Shown here: positions 43,639 through 52,316 of the stretch, piece after piece
How the letters are laid out: each line of letters opens with the position of its first letter
Numbering within the stretch: the stretch's first letter is position 1
NCBI RefSeq assembly: GCF_026914185.1
Contig: NC_070564.1
Location: forward strand, 4,526,001 to 4,590,000
Length of the DNA stretch: 64,000 bases
DNA from: Puccinia triticina
Lineage: Eukaryota > Basidiomycota > Pucciniomycetes > Pucciniales > Pucciniaceae
Direction: 5' to 3'
Program-made: the position numbers and the translations under genes
Notes under the pieces: model-generated
Database searches by the model: none
What the model was told of the DNA's origin: nothing
The model's input: the letters and a program-made list of their open reading frames with translations, nothing else

Positions 43639-45237
43639 TTAATTCTTGAGCAGCTGTTCCAAATTCGAAGAGTGAGGTTGCGAGTTTGCTTTCTTGGGTC
43701 CTTGAGATTGACTTGATCTTTTGGGTGGTAAAAGAAAATGCTGAAGTTTTCCAATCTCATACTTATCTTTGATAAAAATTCTAGTGTATTCACTGTCAAC
43801 AGTTGAAGTAACTAGGATAAGTTCAAGCATCTGCGTCAGTTCGAGTTCGATACCTTTTCTCTTTCCCCTTCTTGTCAACTTCCCTAGATTTTGTTCTCTC
43901 CAATATCTGAACACTGCTTCGGAAGTGTGGTAATAGAGAGGCTGACCCCGAAACCAGCATTTGTTCTCTGGAGTGTTGGGACAGGTTATATCGGTCATCC
44001 TCTTGATGTAGATGTATTCCTTTCGTTCTAGTGATGGGATTTCTTTGTCTTGCTCCCAGAGATTTTTCATAAATATCAAGACATTCTGTACATCCTCTTT
44101 GCTCACCATTTCAACTGCGCCACCCCCAGGCTGCTTGTGTAAATACATATAGGTGATGATGAGGAACGTGGATATTTTGGTTACATTTTTGACGTACTCA
44201 AGGATGCGTTTCTCGCTTTTGGCATGCAATCTGGTGTCAAATGGGACGGTACTTTCATGGGCATGGTTGCGCCACCAGTTGATTTTCCCTTGAAAGAAAT
44301 TCATGATTTGATCTGAGAAAATAGTGTACTGGGTGATATCTAATCTTTGGTCCGATAAAATCAGAAAAATTACTGCAAGCTCGTGCTTTACTTCTCGGAC
44401 TTCTCCGGTCGCAAATCTCAGAGGGCGTTCGGCTATTGTGTCGTTTTGGAGAAATTCATCCACTTTTTCCGACGGAATCCAGAAAGAATGGCCGGGCGGT
44501 GCACCTGACCAATGATCATCGGCGTGTAAGTATTCGAGACCGCTAATTTCCGTGTCATCCAAAACTCTTCTACTTCTTTCAGCTGTAAGTAGTTCTCCCA
44601 GGTAGCGCAATTTCATTTTACTGAACGGCCTGCTTGCAAGATAGCTGATTTCGTATTGTGGATTTTCTGCCAGGGCTAAATCTCTCGCTCTGCCCTGGGC
44701 ATCCCCATTTGTCTTCAGCAACTCGTTGTGATCTGGACTTTTCTTGAAGGGCTTTCTTGTCGGACTAATTTCGTTCAGGTTTGATTGAAGATCATTTGCT
44801 TTACGCTTAGCATTCAGTGGAATATCAGATGGAGTATCGTCATTTGGGATTAGGTTTTCGGGGACAACATCGCCGATATCAATGAAGTCATGATCAGAAG
44901 CTGCGCTGAGTAGTTCATGCTGTCTAAACCGATCATTCTGGCGAAAGAAGCCATTAAATGGAAAGTGCCACCGCGGTCGCTCTTGGTGACCCTGCAAATC
45001 AAAACTTGGAAATGAATCTTGGAAAGCTGAGGTTGTATGAGCAGAAGTTGCCGGAGTTAGGGAATGGGCATTCAGGTAATTTTCGTCGAACCAATCCGCT
45101 GATTGGGAATGTTGAGCAGCTGGAATGTCTTCGATCAGATGAGTCTGACCTGGCGATATCGACATGGATTCTACGTTGATCTGGAGAAACATCAACCCAT
45201 GTGCTGCAATTATCCAAGGCTTCAGGTTTGCAATCAT
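43639..45237 (-). CDS. Predicted secreted protein, 532 residues (unknown family)
   Basis: A single uninterrupted frame from ATG at 45235-45237. The N terminus MIANLKPWIIAAHGLMFLQ then INVES has the charge-hydrophobic-polar layout of a signal peptide, with a possible cut near residues 23-25. The mature part begins acidic and disordered (to about residue 190), with a KRKANDLQ basic patch, then a folded region rich in aromatic residues (GLEYLHADDHWSGAPPGHSF; WWRNHAHESTVPFDTR; TFLIITYMYLHKQPGG). Few cysteines. I recognise no catalytic motif. In a rust, such an intact secreted protein is an effector candidate by inference. It converges on the Sld3-like gene. Confidence 0.65.
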   Translation of the reverse strand: MIANLKPWIIAAHGLMFLQINVESMSISPGQTHLIEDIPAAQHSQSADWFDENYLNAHSLTPATSAHTTSAFQDSFPSFDLQGHQERPRWHFPFNGFFRQNDRFRQHELLSAASDHDFIDIGDVVPENLIPNDDTPSDIPLNAKRKANDLQSNLNEISPTRKPFKKSPDHNELLKTNGDAQGRARDLALAENPQYEISYLASRPFSKMKLRYLGELLTAERSRRVLDDTEISGLEYLHADDHWSGAPPGHSFWIPSEKVDEFLQNDTIAERPLRFATGEVREVKHELAVIFLILSDQRLDITQYTIFSDQIMNFFQGKINWWRNHAHESTVPFDTRLHAKSEKRILEYVKNVTKISTFLIITYMYLHKQPGGGAVEMVSKEDVQNVLIFMKNLWEQDKEIPSLERKEYIYIKRMTDITCPNTPENKCWFRGQPLYYHTSEAVFRYWREQNLGKLTRRGKRKGIELELTQMLELILVTSTVDSEYTRIFIKDKYEIGKLQHFLLPPKRSSQSQGPKKANSQPHSSNLEQLLKN

Positions 45238-46194
45238 ATTTCCAAGGTGAGAGGTGAAGGGATTTTAGGGATAGGGTGCCACGAGCTGGTATGATAGGAA
45301 ACTAAAACCCACTCATGTACATGTCTGCCAGTGAGATAAATATTCTCCAAGGTTGTAGGACTGAAACAACAGGAAGCCCAGGTCCGTCCGAATCCCAAAA
45401 CATCATTCCCTGCATGAGTTTCAGCCACTTGAGCACAGTGGAAAATGTTCTCAAGCTGTGCATGTTTCTCATTTATGAGGGACATGTCAAAACATGGGTC
45501 AGCATAGGTCCCGTTCGCCAAGGTTTTTCGAATAGGGTCCTTCCTGGCCTTCCAGGATAGCAGCAAGTTCCTTGCGGCTGGGCATTTACGCGGGGAAATT
45601 CCCCGTAAATTTTCCTGGGCGCAAACCGTGGGGGGGTGGGTGCTTTTGCAGACCCGGGAGCTGTTCTAATAAGTCTCCAAGTCTGTCCGGTACGGGCTGG
45701 TGGAGTTCAGTTACATCCTCTTCTCTTTTAACGGGCAGGAGAATTTTTCAAAGTACCTTTTGCAAGGTTTAAGCTTTGCAAGGCGATGCCTTTTAAAAAA
45801 AATTACGCGGCAGCCAGCCAAGTTTTGAAATTTACAAGGCTTATCTTACAAGGTAGGCCTTGGAAATCAAAGTGTAAACAATGCTGGGGAAAATTCCTGG
45901 AAGTTTTCAGGAGCGCAGCGTATGGGGGCTTAGTCCATGGAGCGGCGCGCCCAATGCACTCGAAGCTGTCACTGGTACCGCTCCGCCCTGAGGCGGCGCG
46001 GTGACTAGACAGCACACGACACGTAGCAAGGCGCAGCCGCAGCAACCTGGACCACGAGAGGGATGGGTAGCCGGCGGAGAGTCCCGGGCCGAGACTCAAG
46101 CAATTCCGCTGATTGACTCCCACCGGACTCAACGCCGAGCTATCGACACCAGGCCGCCATGTAGAGGTAGTATATGTTGGTACACCTCACACCT
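45238..46194. other. Intergenic left of the DIRS-like element
   Basis: No gene is supported. A near-palindrome TTTACGCGGGGAAATTCCCC followed by GTAAA is at 45589-45613. Its words recur loosely to 45930, so a degraded inverted-repeat element is possible. Confidence 0.4.
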
Positions 46195-46266
46195 GTGGAT
46201 ATAGCTCAACAGTAGAGTAACCCAGCATGCATCGGGGAGATGTGGGTTCGATTCCCCCTGTCTGCA
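46195..46266 (+). tRNA. tRNA-like sequence, possible Ala (UGC)
   Basis: GTGGATA pairs, with wobble, with TGTCTGC as a 7-bp acceptor stem. A GCTC/GAGT D arm, a CCCAG/CGGGG anticodon arm around CATGCAT (anticodon TGC) with one mismatch, and GTGGG-TTCGATT-CCCCC as T arm follow; a TTTCTTTTA tract lies 5 nt beyond the end. Loop position 33 is A, not the usual U, and two stems have mismatches. It may be a tRNA pseudogene or a retroelement-associated tRNA-like structure. Confidence 0.35.
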
Positions 46267-46342
46267 CTATTTCTTTTACTCGCTCTACACGCCATAAAGG
46301 GAAATTTTTTTCGCCAAACTTTCGCCTTCTCACACCTCTACA

Positions 46343-47948
46343 ATGATCGACGGCATGAAGGAAGCCTCAGACCAGGTAAGACAGTTAGCTCAGGCAAACA
46401 CGGAGGACAACCCCGACTTGGACGAGCCGTTGGTACAACAAGAAATTGCTGAAACCCTGACGGCCAAACCTCAAAAACAGAAGAAGTCCAAGACCGTCGC
46501 CACAACTGACCGGACAACGAGGTTGTCATCCAAAGCTCCAGCAGAATCAAGAACCCCCGCCGGATCGCAAAACCCAAAACAAGGCCCGCCGACCACCCGT
46601 GAGGAAGGCCAATCGAACGGAGGTAACGCACTCGCAAGCCTCTGCCGGGAACTGATCGGCAACCTAGGCGTAGATGGCACAGGTGAGTAAAAAAAAAAAA
46701 AAAAAAAAAAAACAGGAATGGAAAGCAAAGACGATCCATCGTTCACCGCCGGCATTCCAAAGGAAACACGCAAGACTGAGATAGCCCTGTTGTTTACCCT
46801 ACACAGCGGCGAATCCTGTTGACGCAGATCTGGCAGAACAACCCACTACCACTGGGAGTTCTAGCAACGACGACTCCATACGGTGCAAGATCGACATGCT
46901 CACCGATCGGGCCTTTGCAGCAGAGAAAGCCGGAAACATCGCGTTGGCGGAACGATACTTCGCGATCTGCGAAGGGTTGACCAAACCCAAGTCTCAACCC
47001 AAGACAGGTGCACAACTCGGCTCATCTACCACACCGGCCGTCCAGAGGTTGTCCACGGTTGCAATCACAGTCTCCAGCCCACCAGCGGAGTTAGCGCAGA
47101 CAGGCGGAACCAAGGCGACCCCTGGAGGGGTGGTTTTTGATGATGACGCAAGGCCGACTAGCCATGACGTCGGTTTCACGCCCTTCTTCAAACAGAATCT
47201 GATTGAGCTCCGGGCCCCCCTCCCTCTGACCATCTTCAACGAGGTCTGGCAAGATAAAGCCATCCTCCACTACTCCCAGAAGAGGAGCCGAGCGGACGAG
47301 ACGAATGTCGACAAGGACAGATACACCGGGTACCCGTACCCTTGCGAGTACACACAGACCTACGCCAAATGGTCGATCAACCATCAGGGTTTCTACACCG
47401 CCCTGATCAAAGTCGCCAATTACCCGAAGTTCGCCAGCTGGCTCCTGCTGCACAAGCGGCACTGCGACAGACTTGTCACGCAACACGGTTTCATGACCGG
47501 ACTCCAATATGATATCAACGTGCGCACCAACGCCTTCACCCATTGGATCGAGATGCCAAACAAGTCGATTTCAATCAGCAACATATCGGTCTTCAACGAT
47601 ACGATCGCCCAGAAGATGATCGCTTGCTGCAGAAAGTTCGACAAGACGGAGTTCATGGAGAACCCATACATCAAAGGTGGCCCGCGGAAAACATGGGATC
47701 CAGTGACGGGCACAGACGCCTCAAAGTCCGAAACGCAGGCAACGACCGGAGGACAAGCGGGGAAGGCCACCACCAACCACACCCAAGCAGCCACGAAAGG
47801 TCCCCAACGAGGCCATTCTCCACCAGAGAACCGCGGCTCTGGTTCTGGCTCTGGCAGATACCCGCGCACGCAAGGTTACAAGGGAAACCGGTACGACGCG
47901 GCGTACGAGGACCGTGGCAGGCGTGATCATAGAGGAAGGAACTCGTAG
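46343..47948 (+). CDS. Gag-like protein of DIRS-like element, two exons
   Basis: Exons 46343-46682 and 46807-47948; the 124-nt intron has donor GTGAGT, an adjoining run of about 22 A's, and acceptor CTACACAG. The frame closes at 493 residues. The N-terminal third is polar and disordered (KPQKQKKSKT, TREEGQSNGG), with a helical stretch after the splice (MLTDRAFAAEKAGNIALAER). The middle has a compact region (FFKQNLIELRAPLPLTIFNE; YPCEYTQTYAKWSINHQGFY; ASWLLLHKRHCDRL). The C terminus is Gly/Arg/Gln-rich, suited to RNA binding. No CCHC knuckle. The nucleocapsid role is inferred from its place before the RT. Confidence 0.6.
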
Positions 47949-47984
47949 GCTACCCGCCCGTCACCCATGACTATGTCCCCCATG

Positions 47985-48008
47985 CCCCCCCCCCCCCCCC
48001 CCCCCCCC
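47985..48008 (+). repeat. C24 homopolymer between gag and RT
   Basis: Twenty-four C's just after the gag-like stop codon. Length is likely unstable; it could hide the true junction between the two coding parts. Confidence 0.8.
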
Positions 48009-48099
48009 GCCTCCTCAACCACCGTGAGGAAGGGCACTACCACTACCCCACTAGATTCGGTCCTTTCTTTTGTATATAGCCCCACCTGATCCATCTCTT

Positions 48100-49846
48100 G
48101 TGTAATAAATTTAGATTACCGGAGTGTAAAGGAGACAATCCTTCTGTGCCACCAAGTGCTAAGAGGCCTCGGTTAGACCAGGCCGTGCTCAAGACAGAGT
48201 GGCCAATGGCGGTCTCTTGTGAGATGAATGTACCGGAGTGGGAGAACGCACTGCGTAAGTGAGACCTGCTCCCACATTTTGAGGACGTTCTACACGGTTT
48301 CGTGCATGGTTTCGACCAAGGGATCCCTCAACACACGGTGCACTCTGCCGGTCCTTTCTACACTCCTCCGAACCACGAGTCCGCGCTTCAAGCGCGAAGG
48401 AAAATAGAAGAATCTATCGTGAAGGAACTCAAGGCCAAAAGAATGTTTGGGCCATTCAGCCGCGAAGAGGTGAACAAACATTTTTCATTCTTCCGAACCA
48501 ACCCCCTGGGCGCCGTCATTAATGGTGACGGGTCCCTACGCCCTATTAACGACTTGTCATTCCCCCACGGGAAGCAAGGGATACCGTCCGTGAATTCCTT
48601 CGTAAGCGCGGACGATTTTGCCACGACCTGGGACGACTTCGACGCCGTGGCAAAGTTTATCAGAGAACTAAAACATCCGGTCCTGTTGGCGATTTTTGAC
48701 TGGGAGAAAGCCTACCGGCAAATCCCAACCGCGCCAAACCAGTGGCCATATCTCATGGTTAGGACGTTCGATGACAAGATCTTACTTGATACGCGCATCA
48801 CCTTTGGAGGCGTGGCGGGATGCGGTTCATTAGGTAGGCCGGCCGATGCGTGGAAACGGATCATGATGAAGGAATTCGACATCATCACCACCTTCCGCTG
48901 GGTTGATGACAACTTATTTGTCAAAGATGCCAGTTCAAACGTCGAAATGAAAGATGTGGTGCTACGGTCCGATCAGCTAGGCGTGAAGACTAACAAAGAG
49001 AAGTTTGCCCCGTTCCTGGCGGAGCAGAAATATCTAGGCTTCATATGGAACGGCATCCTTAAGACCGTGCATCTACCGGAAACCAAACTTAAGAAACGGA
49101 TCGGACAGATTGAAGTCTTCCTTGAGCTTGGCGCGCGTTTCAAATACGGAGAAGTCAAAGTCCTTGTTGGTCGACTAAACCACATCTGCTACGTCCTACC
49201 CCAGCTCCGCTGTTACCTATGCAGCCTCTACAAATGGTTGATGGAGTGGGTCGATCGGAAGTCTATCCGCCCGGTCCTGCTAGATGTGAATGAGGACCTC
49301 CACGAATGGCTCTCAACCTTGCTCAGGTTTGAGTCAACCAGGTTGATCTCAAATCCGGACCCAACCGAAATTGGGTGGGTGGGCGACGCGTCCACCAGCT
49401 TTGGGATAGGAGTGCTGATAGGCCGCAAGTGGGCCCAATTCCGCTTACGGTCAATTGAAAAACTCGAGGAAGGGCTTCTAGAAAAAACGGAGAAAGAAAG
49501 GATATCCCGCCTAGAAACTATTGCGGTACGGCTCGGCTTATTGATGCTAATCAAAATTGGAGCGAAAGGAAGCAAAACCTTCATTGTTTGGACAGATAAC
49601 TCAACAACCAAATCAGTGATCCACAAGAGGAAATCAGGCGAAAGATTCGTGAACGCGGAATGGAAACTGATACAGAAAATGTTGATTGAACACCAAATAA
49701 ACCTCGTGGCCAAACGCGTCACTTCAGCAGAAAACAGAGCGGACACACTGTCAAGAGGAATTAGAGACGGGCACAGGAGCCGGGACCAATTAGTGATCTC
49801 GGTCCCACGAGATTTAGAAGACTTGATAACCCAAGTAGAATCCTGA
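48100..49846 (+). pseudogene. DIRS-like reverse transcriptase-RNase H
   Basis: Open from 48302 to 49846 (514 codons), with coding-like sequence upstream to about 48100 (KRPRLDQAVLKTEWP) across one in-frame TGA at 48260-48262. RT landmarks: FRTNPLGAVINGDGSLRP (fingers), LLAIFDWEKAYRQIP (first catalytic Asp), ITFGGVAGCGSLGRPADAW, and FRWVDDNLF with the catalytic Asp pair near residue 205. RNase H: WVGDAST (Asp), SRLETIAVRLGLL (Glu), VWTDNST (Asp) and NRADTLSRG (Asp). It copies the element's RNA and removes the template. Only the single TGA is a visible defect, so decay is recent; an unrecognised intron or a start after the TGA remain possible. Confidence 0.75.
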
Positions 49847-50297
49847 TCTAGTAATGTAATGCAAGAATAGACCATGCTGAGGGATACTGTTAGGCGTAGA
49901 GCCAGGCTCAGGCTGCACCTGAGTTACGGGCGCGGGCTCCAGCTTTTTGGGCCTTAAAACTATCCAGGAGTGATGCTCTTGAAGGAGGGACAACCAAGCC
50001 CCTCCCACAAGTAGCTCCTACTCTCCTTCTGAGGGAAACCCTCAGGAATTCCAAACCTTGTTAAAGGGAGAGGAATAAGAAGAGAGAAAGGAAACTAACT
50101 CCACTCAGCCCGTACCGGGAGGACTTGAGGGCTACAGGAGTAGCACCTGGGTCAGCCCAAGTGGGAAATGATCCCACGGAAAGGAAAGAGCCTGATGGCT
50201 ACCCAGGCGACACACAACCGCCTGCGGCACAAGGAAATGCCCAGCACAACAGAATGGATCAGGAAGACAAACATGTGTAGTTTCACTTGGATGTATT
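49847..50297. other. Region between DIRS-like RT and small copia element
   Basis: No gene. It is probably the 3' non-coding part of the DIRS-like element. ACTGTTAGGCGTAGAGCC near 49888 might begin a terminal repeat, but no partner copy was found. Confidence 0.35.
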
Positions 50298-50607
50298 TGT
50301 TGCGGTTCCTTTTTCTTTTCTTTCCTGTTTTTCTTTGTCCTGTGTGCTTCCAACCTTTCACTTGTCTTTCTTCATTTCTGTGACATGTTGTATGTAGGCA
50401 TCTAGCTCAACGGGCGTGCGTGGAAGTTCCCTTTCCTCATCCTTCCACGCACGTACTCACCATCCTTGTCCGTTGAGCTAGGTGAGTCTTTTCCTTTTCC
50501 TTTTCCTTTTCCTTTTCCTTTTTCTTTTCTCTTGTCATTGCAATGAAACTGATCCTTCCACGCACATACTCACCATCCTCGTCCGTTGAGCTAGTTTCAT
50601 TGCAAGA
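50298..50607 (+). repeat. 5' LTR of small copia element
   Basis: Starts TGTTGCGGTTCC and ends ATTGCAAGA. Two hairpins are built in: TAGCTCAACGG..CGTGCGTGGAAG against CTTCCACGCACG..CCGTTGAGCTA (50402-50480), and TTGCAATGAAACT against AGTTTCATTGCAA near the right end. A CCTTTT microsatellite between them explains the 12-bp length difference to the 3' LTR. Confidence 0.9.
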
Positions 50608-50620
50608 GGTTATGAGCACC
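50608..50620 (+). promoter_or_regulatory. Primer binding site, half initiator-tRNA type
   Basis: GGTTATGAGCACC abuts the LTR, the same arrangement as in the large copia element at 15157. Confidence 0.75.
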
Positions 50621-50691
50621 TTTTAGCGCTGACGCGAACACTACCATTACTGCTGGAGGATCCGTAAGCTTGACGTTAAAGCTAGAGACGT

Positions 50692-51270
50692 ATGCAGTCT
50701 CCACCGTTGCCTTTTCTGAAGAACGCCGAAAATACCATCAATCAATCATCATTGCCCACCAACTCCCCACCCAACCGCAAGCCGACCATGTCTGCGACCA
50801 CTGGCCAGGAAACCTGGACACACCCCGCCGTGAAAACCGCCACTATCGAACGTCTCAAAGCGCCTGGGCCAGGATCCAACTACTCTGAGTGGACCTGGTT
50901 CATGAGAGCACATCTTAACACAACCGATGTGATTTACGTTATTGATGAACTGCCGGAGAAAGCCAAAATCAACCCAAACTATGTCTGCGACAACAAGGCC
51001 GCTTTTGGAGCCATCTCTGGCACCATCCATTCCGCCCATGTCCGGCTGGTTCGTCACATCACCAACGACGCACGCGCCCTCTGGATCACCCTCAAGGCCG
51101 CCCATCAGGACTCCTCAGCCGGAGGTATAACTTACTACCTCAGGAGGCTCACCTCTGCTCGCATGCACGGTGACGATCTCCTTGCTCACCTGGAAGGTAT
51201 GGCCAAAGATTTCGACCAGCTAGCCACGCTAGTAACTCCTGAAGCCCCCCTCACTGTCGACAACATCTAC
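50692..51270 (+). pseudogene. Truncated copia gag
   Basis: From ATG at 50692 (a second ATG at 50788 in ACCATGTC context fits better) the frame encodes a copia-type Gag N terminus: WTHPAVKTATIERLKAPGPG, SEWTWFMRAHL, ALWITLKAAHQDSS, then TYYLRRLTSARMH and LAHLEGMAKDFDQLA. These are the helices of the UBN2-like gag family. After about 51270 the sequence jumps to pyrimidine-rich DNA just before the 3' LTR, which marks the deletion junction; the frame then runs through this and into the LTR, stopping at 51483. Confidence 0.75.
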
Positions 51271-51375
51271 TCCTTCCCTTCTAATCTCTATCCTGTGCTT
51301 CTTTATATCTTTTTTTTCTCCTTCTCTCTTCTTTTTTTTCCTTTCTCTTCTGTTCAGGTTGTCAGCAAGGGGGGG

Positions 51376-51673
51376 TGTTGCGGTTCCTTTTTCTTTTCTT
51401 TCCTGTTTTTCTTTGTCCTGTGTGCTTCCAACCTTTCACTTTTCTTTCTTCATTTCTGTGACATGTTGTATGTAGGCATCTAGCTCAACGGGCGTGCGTG
51501 GAAGTTCCCTTTCCTCATCCTTCCACGCACGTACTCACCATCCTTGTCCGTTGAGCTAGGTGAGTCTTTTCCTTTTTCTTTTTCTTTTTCTTTTCTCTTG
51601 TCATTGCAATGAAACTGATCCTTCCACGCACGTACTCACCATCCTCGTCTGTTGAGCTAGTTTCATTGCAAGA
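51376..51673 (+). repeat. 3' LTR of small copia element
   Basis: 298 bp, same ends as the 5' LTR, followed by GTATT. It differs mainly in the length of the pyrimidine microsatellite and a few substitutions. Confidence 0.9.
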
Positions 51674-51770
51674 GTATTTACATCCTTTGTAACACAACCA
51701 AGGAATAATGCACTCTTCCCTGTGCCAGTTGAAAAAGACAATGGATCAGTGATACAGGGCTTACCATTTA

Positions 51771-51947
51771 TGGTGTTCAAAGTTGGTTTGCATAATTTTA
51801 TGCATGCATAAATCATAAAATCATAAAAATATTTTGGTGAGGAAATTTTGTATCACATAATCAGACCGTCATATCCCCTGCAAAAAAGATTTTATGATTT
51901 TATGATTTATGCATGCATAAGATTATGCAAACCAACTTTGAACACCA
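51771..51947. mobile_element. 177-bp MITE with about 58-bp inverted arms
   Basis: TGGTGTTCAAAGTTGG at the left end and CCAACTTTGAACACCA at the right are perfect complements. Pairing continues through TTTGCATAA, TTATGCATGCATAA and the AATCATAAAATCATAAAA words. TA flanks both ends (as in Tc1/mariner-derived Stowaway MITEs); an ATT duplication is the alternative. Confidence 0.75.
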
Positions 51948-52316
51948 TAATTGGATTCAATGTTGCGGGGGACGCAAGATGAAAAGCCAAAGTTCACGGC
52001 TGACGAGCCAGTGACACTTTGTGAGTGAGATGAAATGGTTTGAATTCACTAAGGGAGAAAACTACAACAGTAATCTTGGGTGGACTAAATACAAGATTGC
52101 TGGAGTTTTGATTGAAGCATACAACCTGATACATATAAGCATATATGTGTCTCAACATTCAAAGAACATAGTCAAATTCCATGTTTGACTTGTGAGTGGG
52201 AGATTTCCAACTCTTGCCACCCACTTTTGCACCCTTCATCAATATTCCTCTTGTCTTCAATATCTGCCCTATTTTGAACAACCAACTCCATATTTACAAT
52301 CTTACTCCCTACAAAC

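Larger units (their letters stand above)
46343..49846 (+). mobile_element. DIRS-like (tyrosine-recombinase class) retroelement, partial
   Basis: The unit comprises the spliced gag-like gene (46343-47948) and an RT-RNase H frame (about 48100-49846). The RT has DIRS-type features (WVDDN active site and an RNase H ending NRADTLSRG) and no integrase follows. The expected tyrosine recombinase is not found in the window, so it is either lost or this is another class. Terminal repeats could not be identified; the right side is cut by the small copia element at 50298. Confidence 0.55.
50298..51673 (+). mobile_element. Small non-autonomous copia element (gag only)
   Basis: 1376 bp with LTRs of 310 bp (50298-50607) and 298 bp (51376-51673) and a perfect 5-bp target duplication GTATT (50293-50297, 51674-51678). 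The primer site GGTTATGAGCACC directly follows the 5' LTR, again the half initiator-tRNA type, and AAGGGGGGG precedes the 3' LTR. The inside keeps only the start of gag. It appears to be an internal-deletion derivative that moved with help from a full element. Confidence 0.93.

Noticed and set aside
43265..43639. 124-codon minus-strand frame downstream of the secreted protein
   Set aside because: It is pyrimidine-rich, has no recognisable domain and lies in the probable 3' UTR.
16889..48262. Genome-wide UGA recoding to explain in-frame TGA codons
   Set aside because: RPL13, the secreted protein and the Sld3-like gene contain no internal TGA, the POB3 fragment ends in an ordinary TGA, and the gag and Sld3-like genes also end in TGA.
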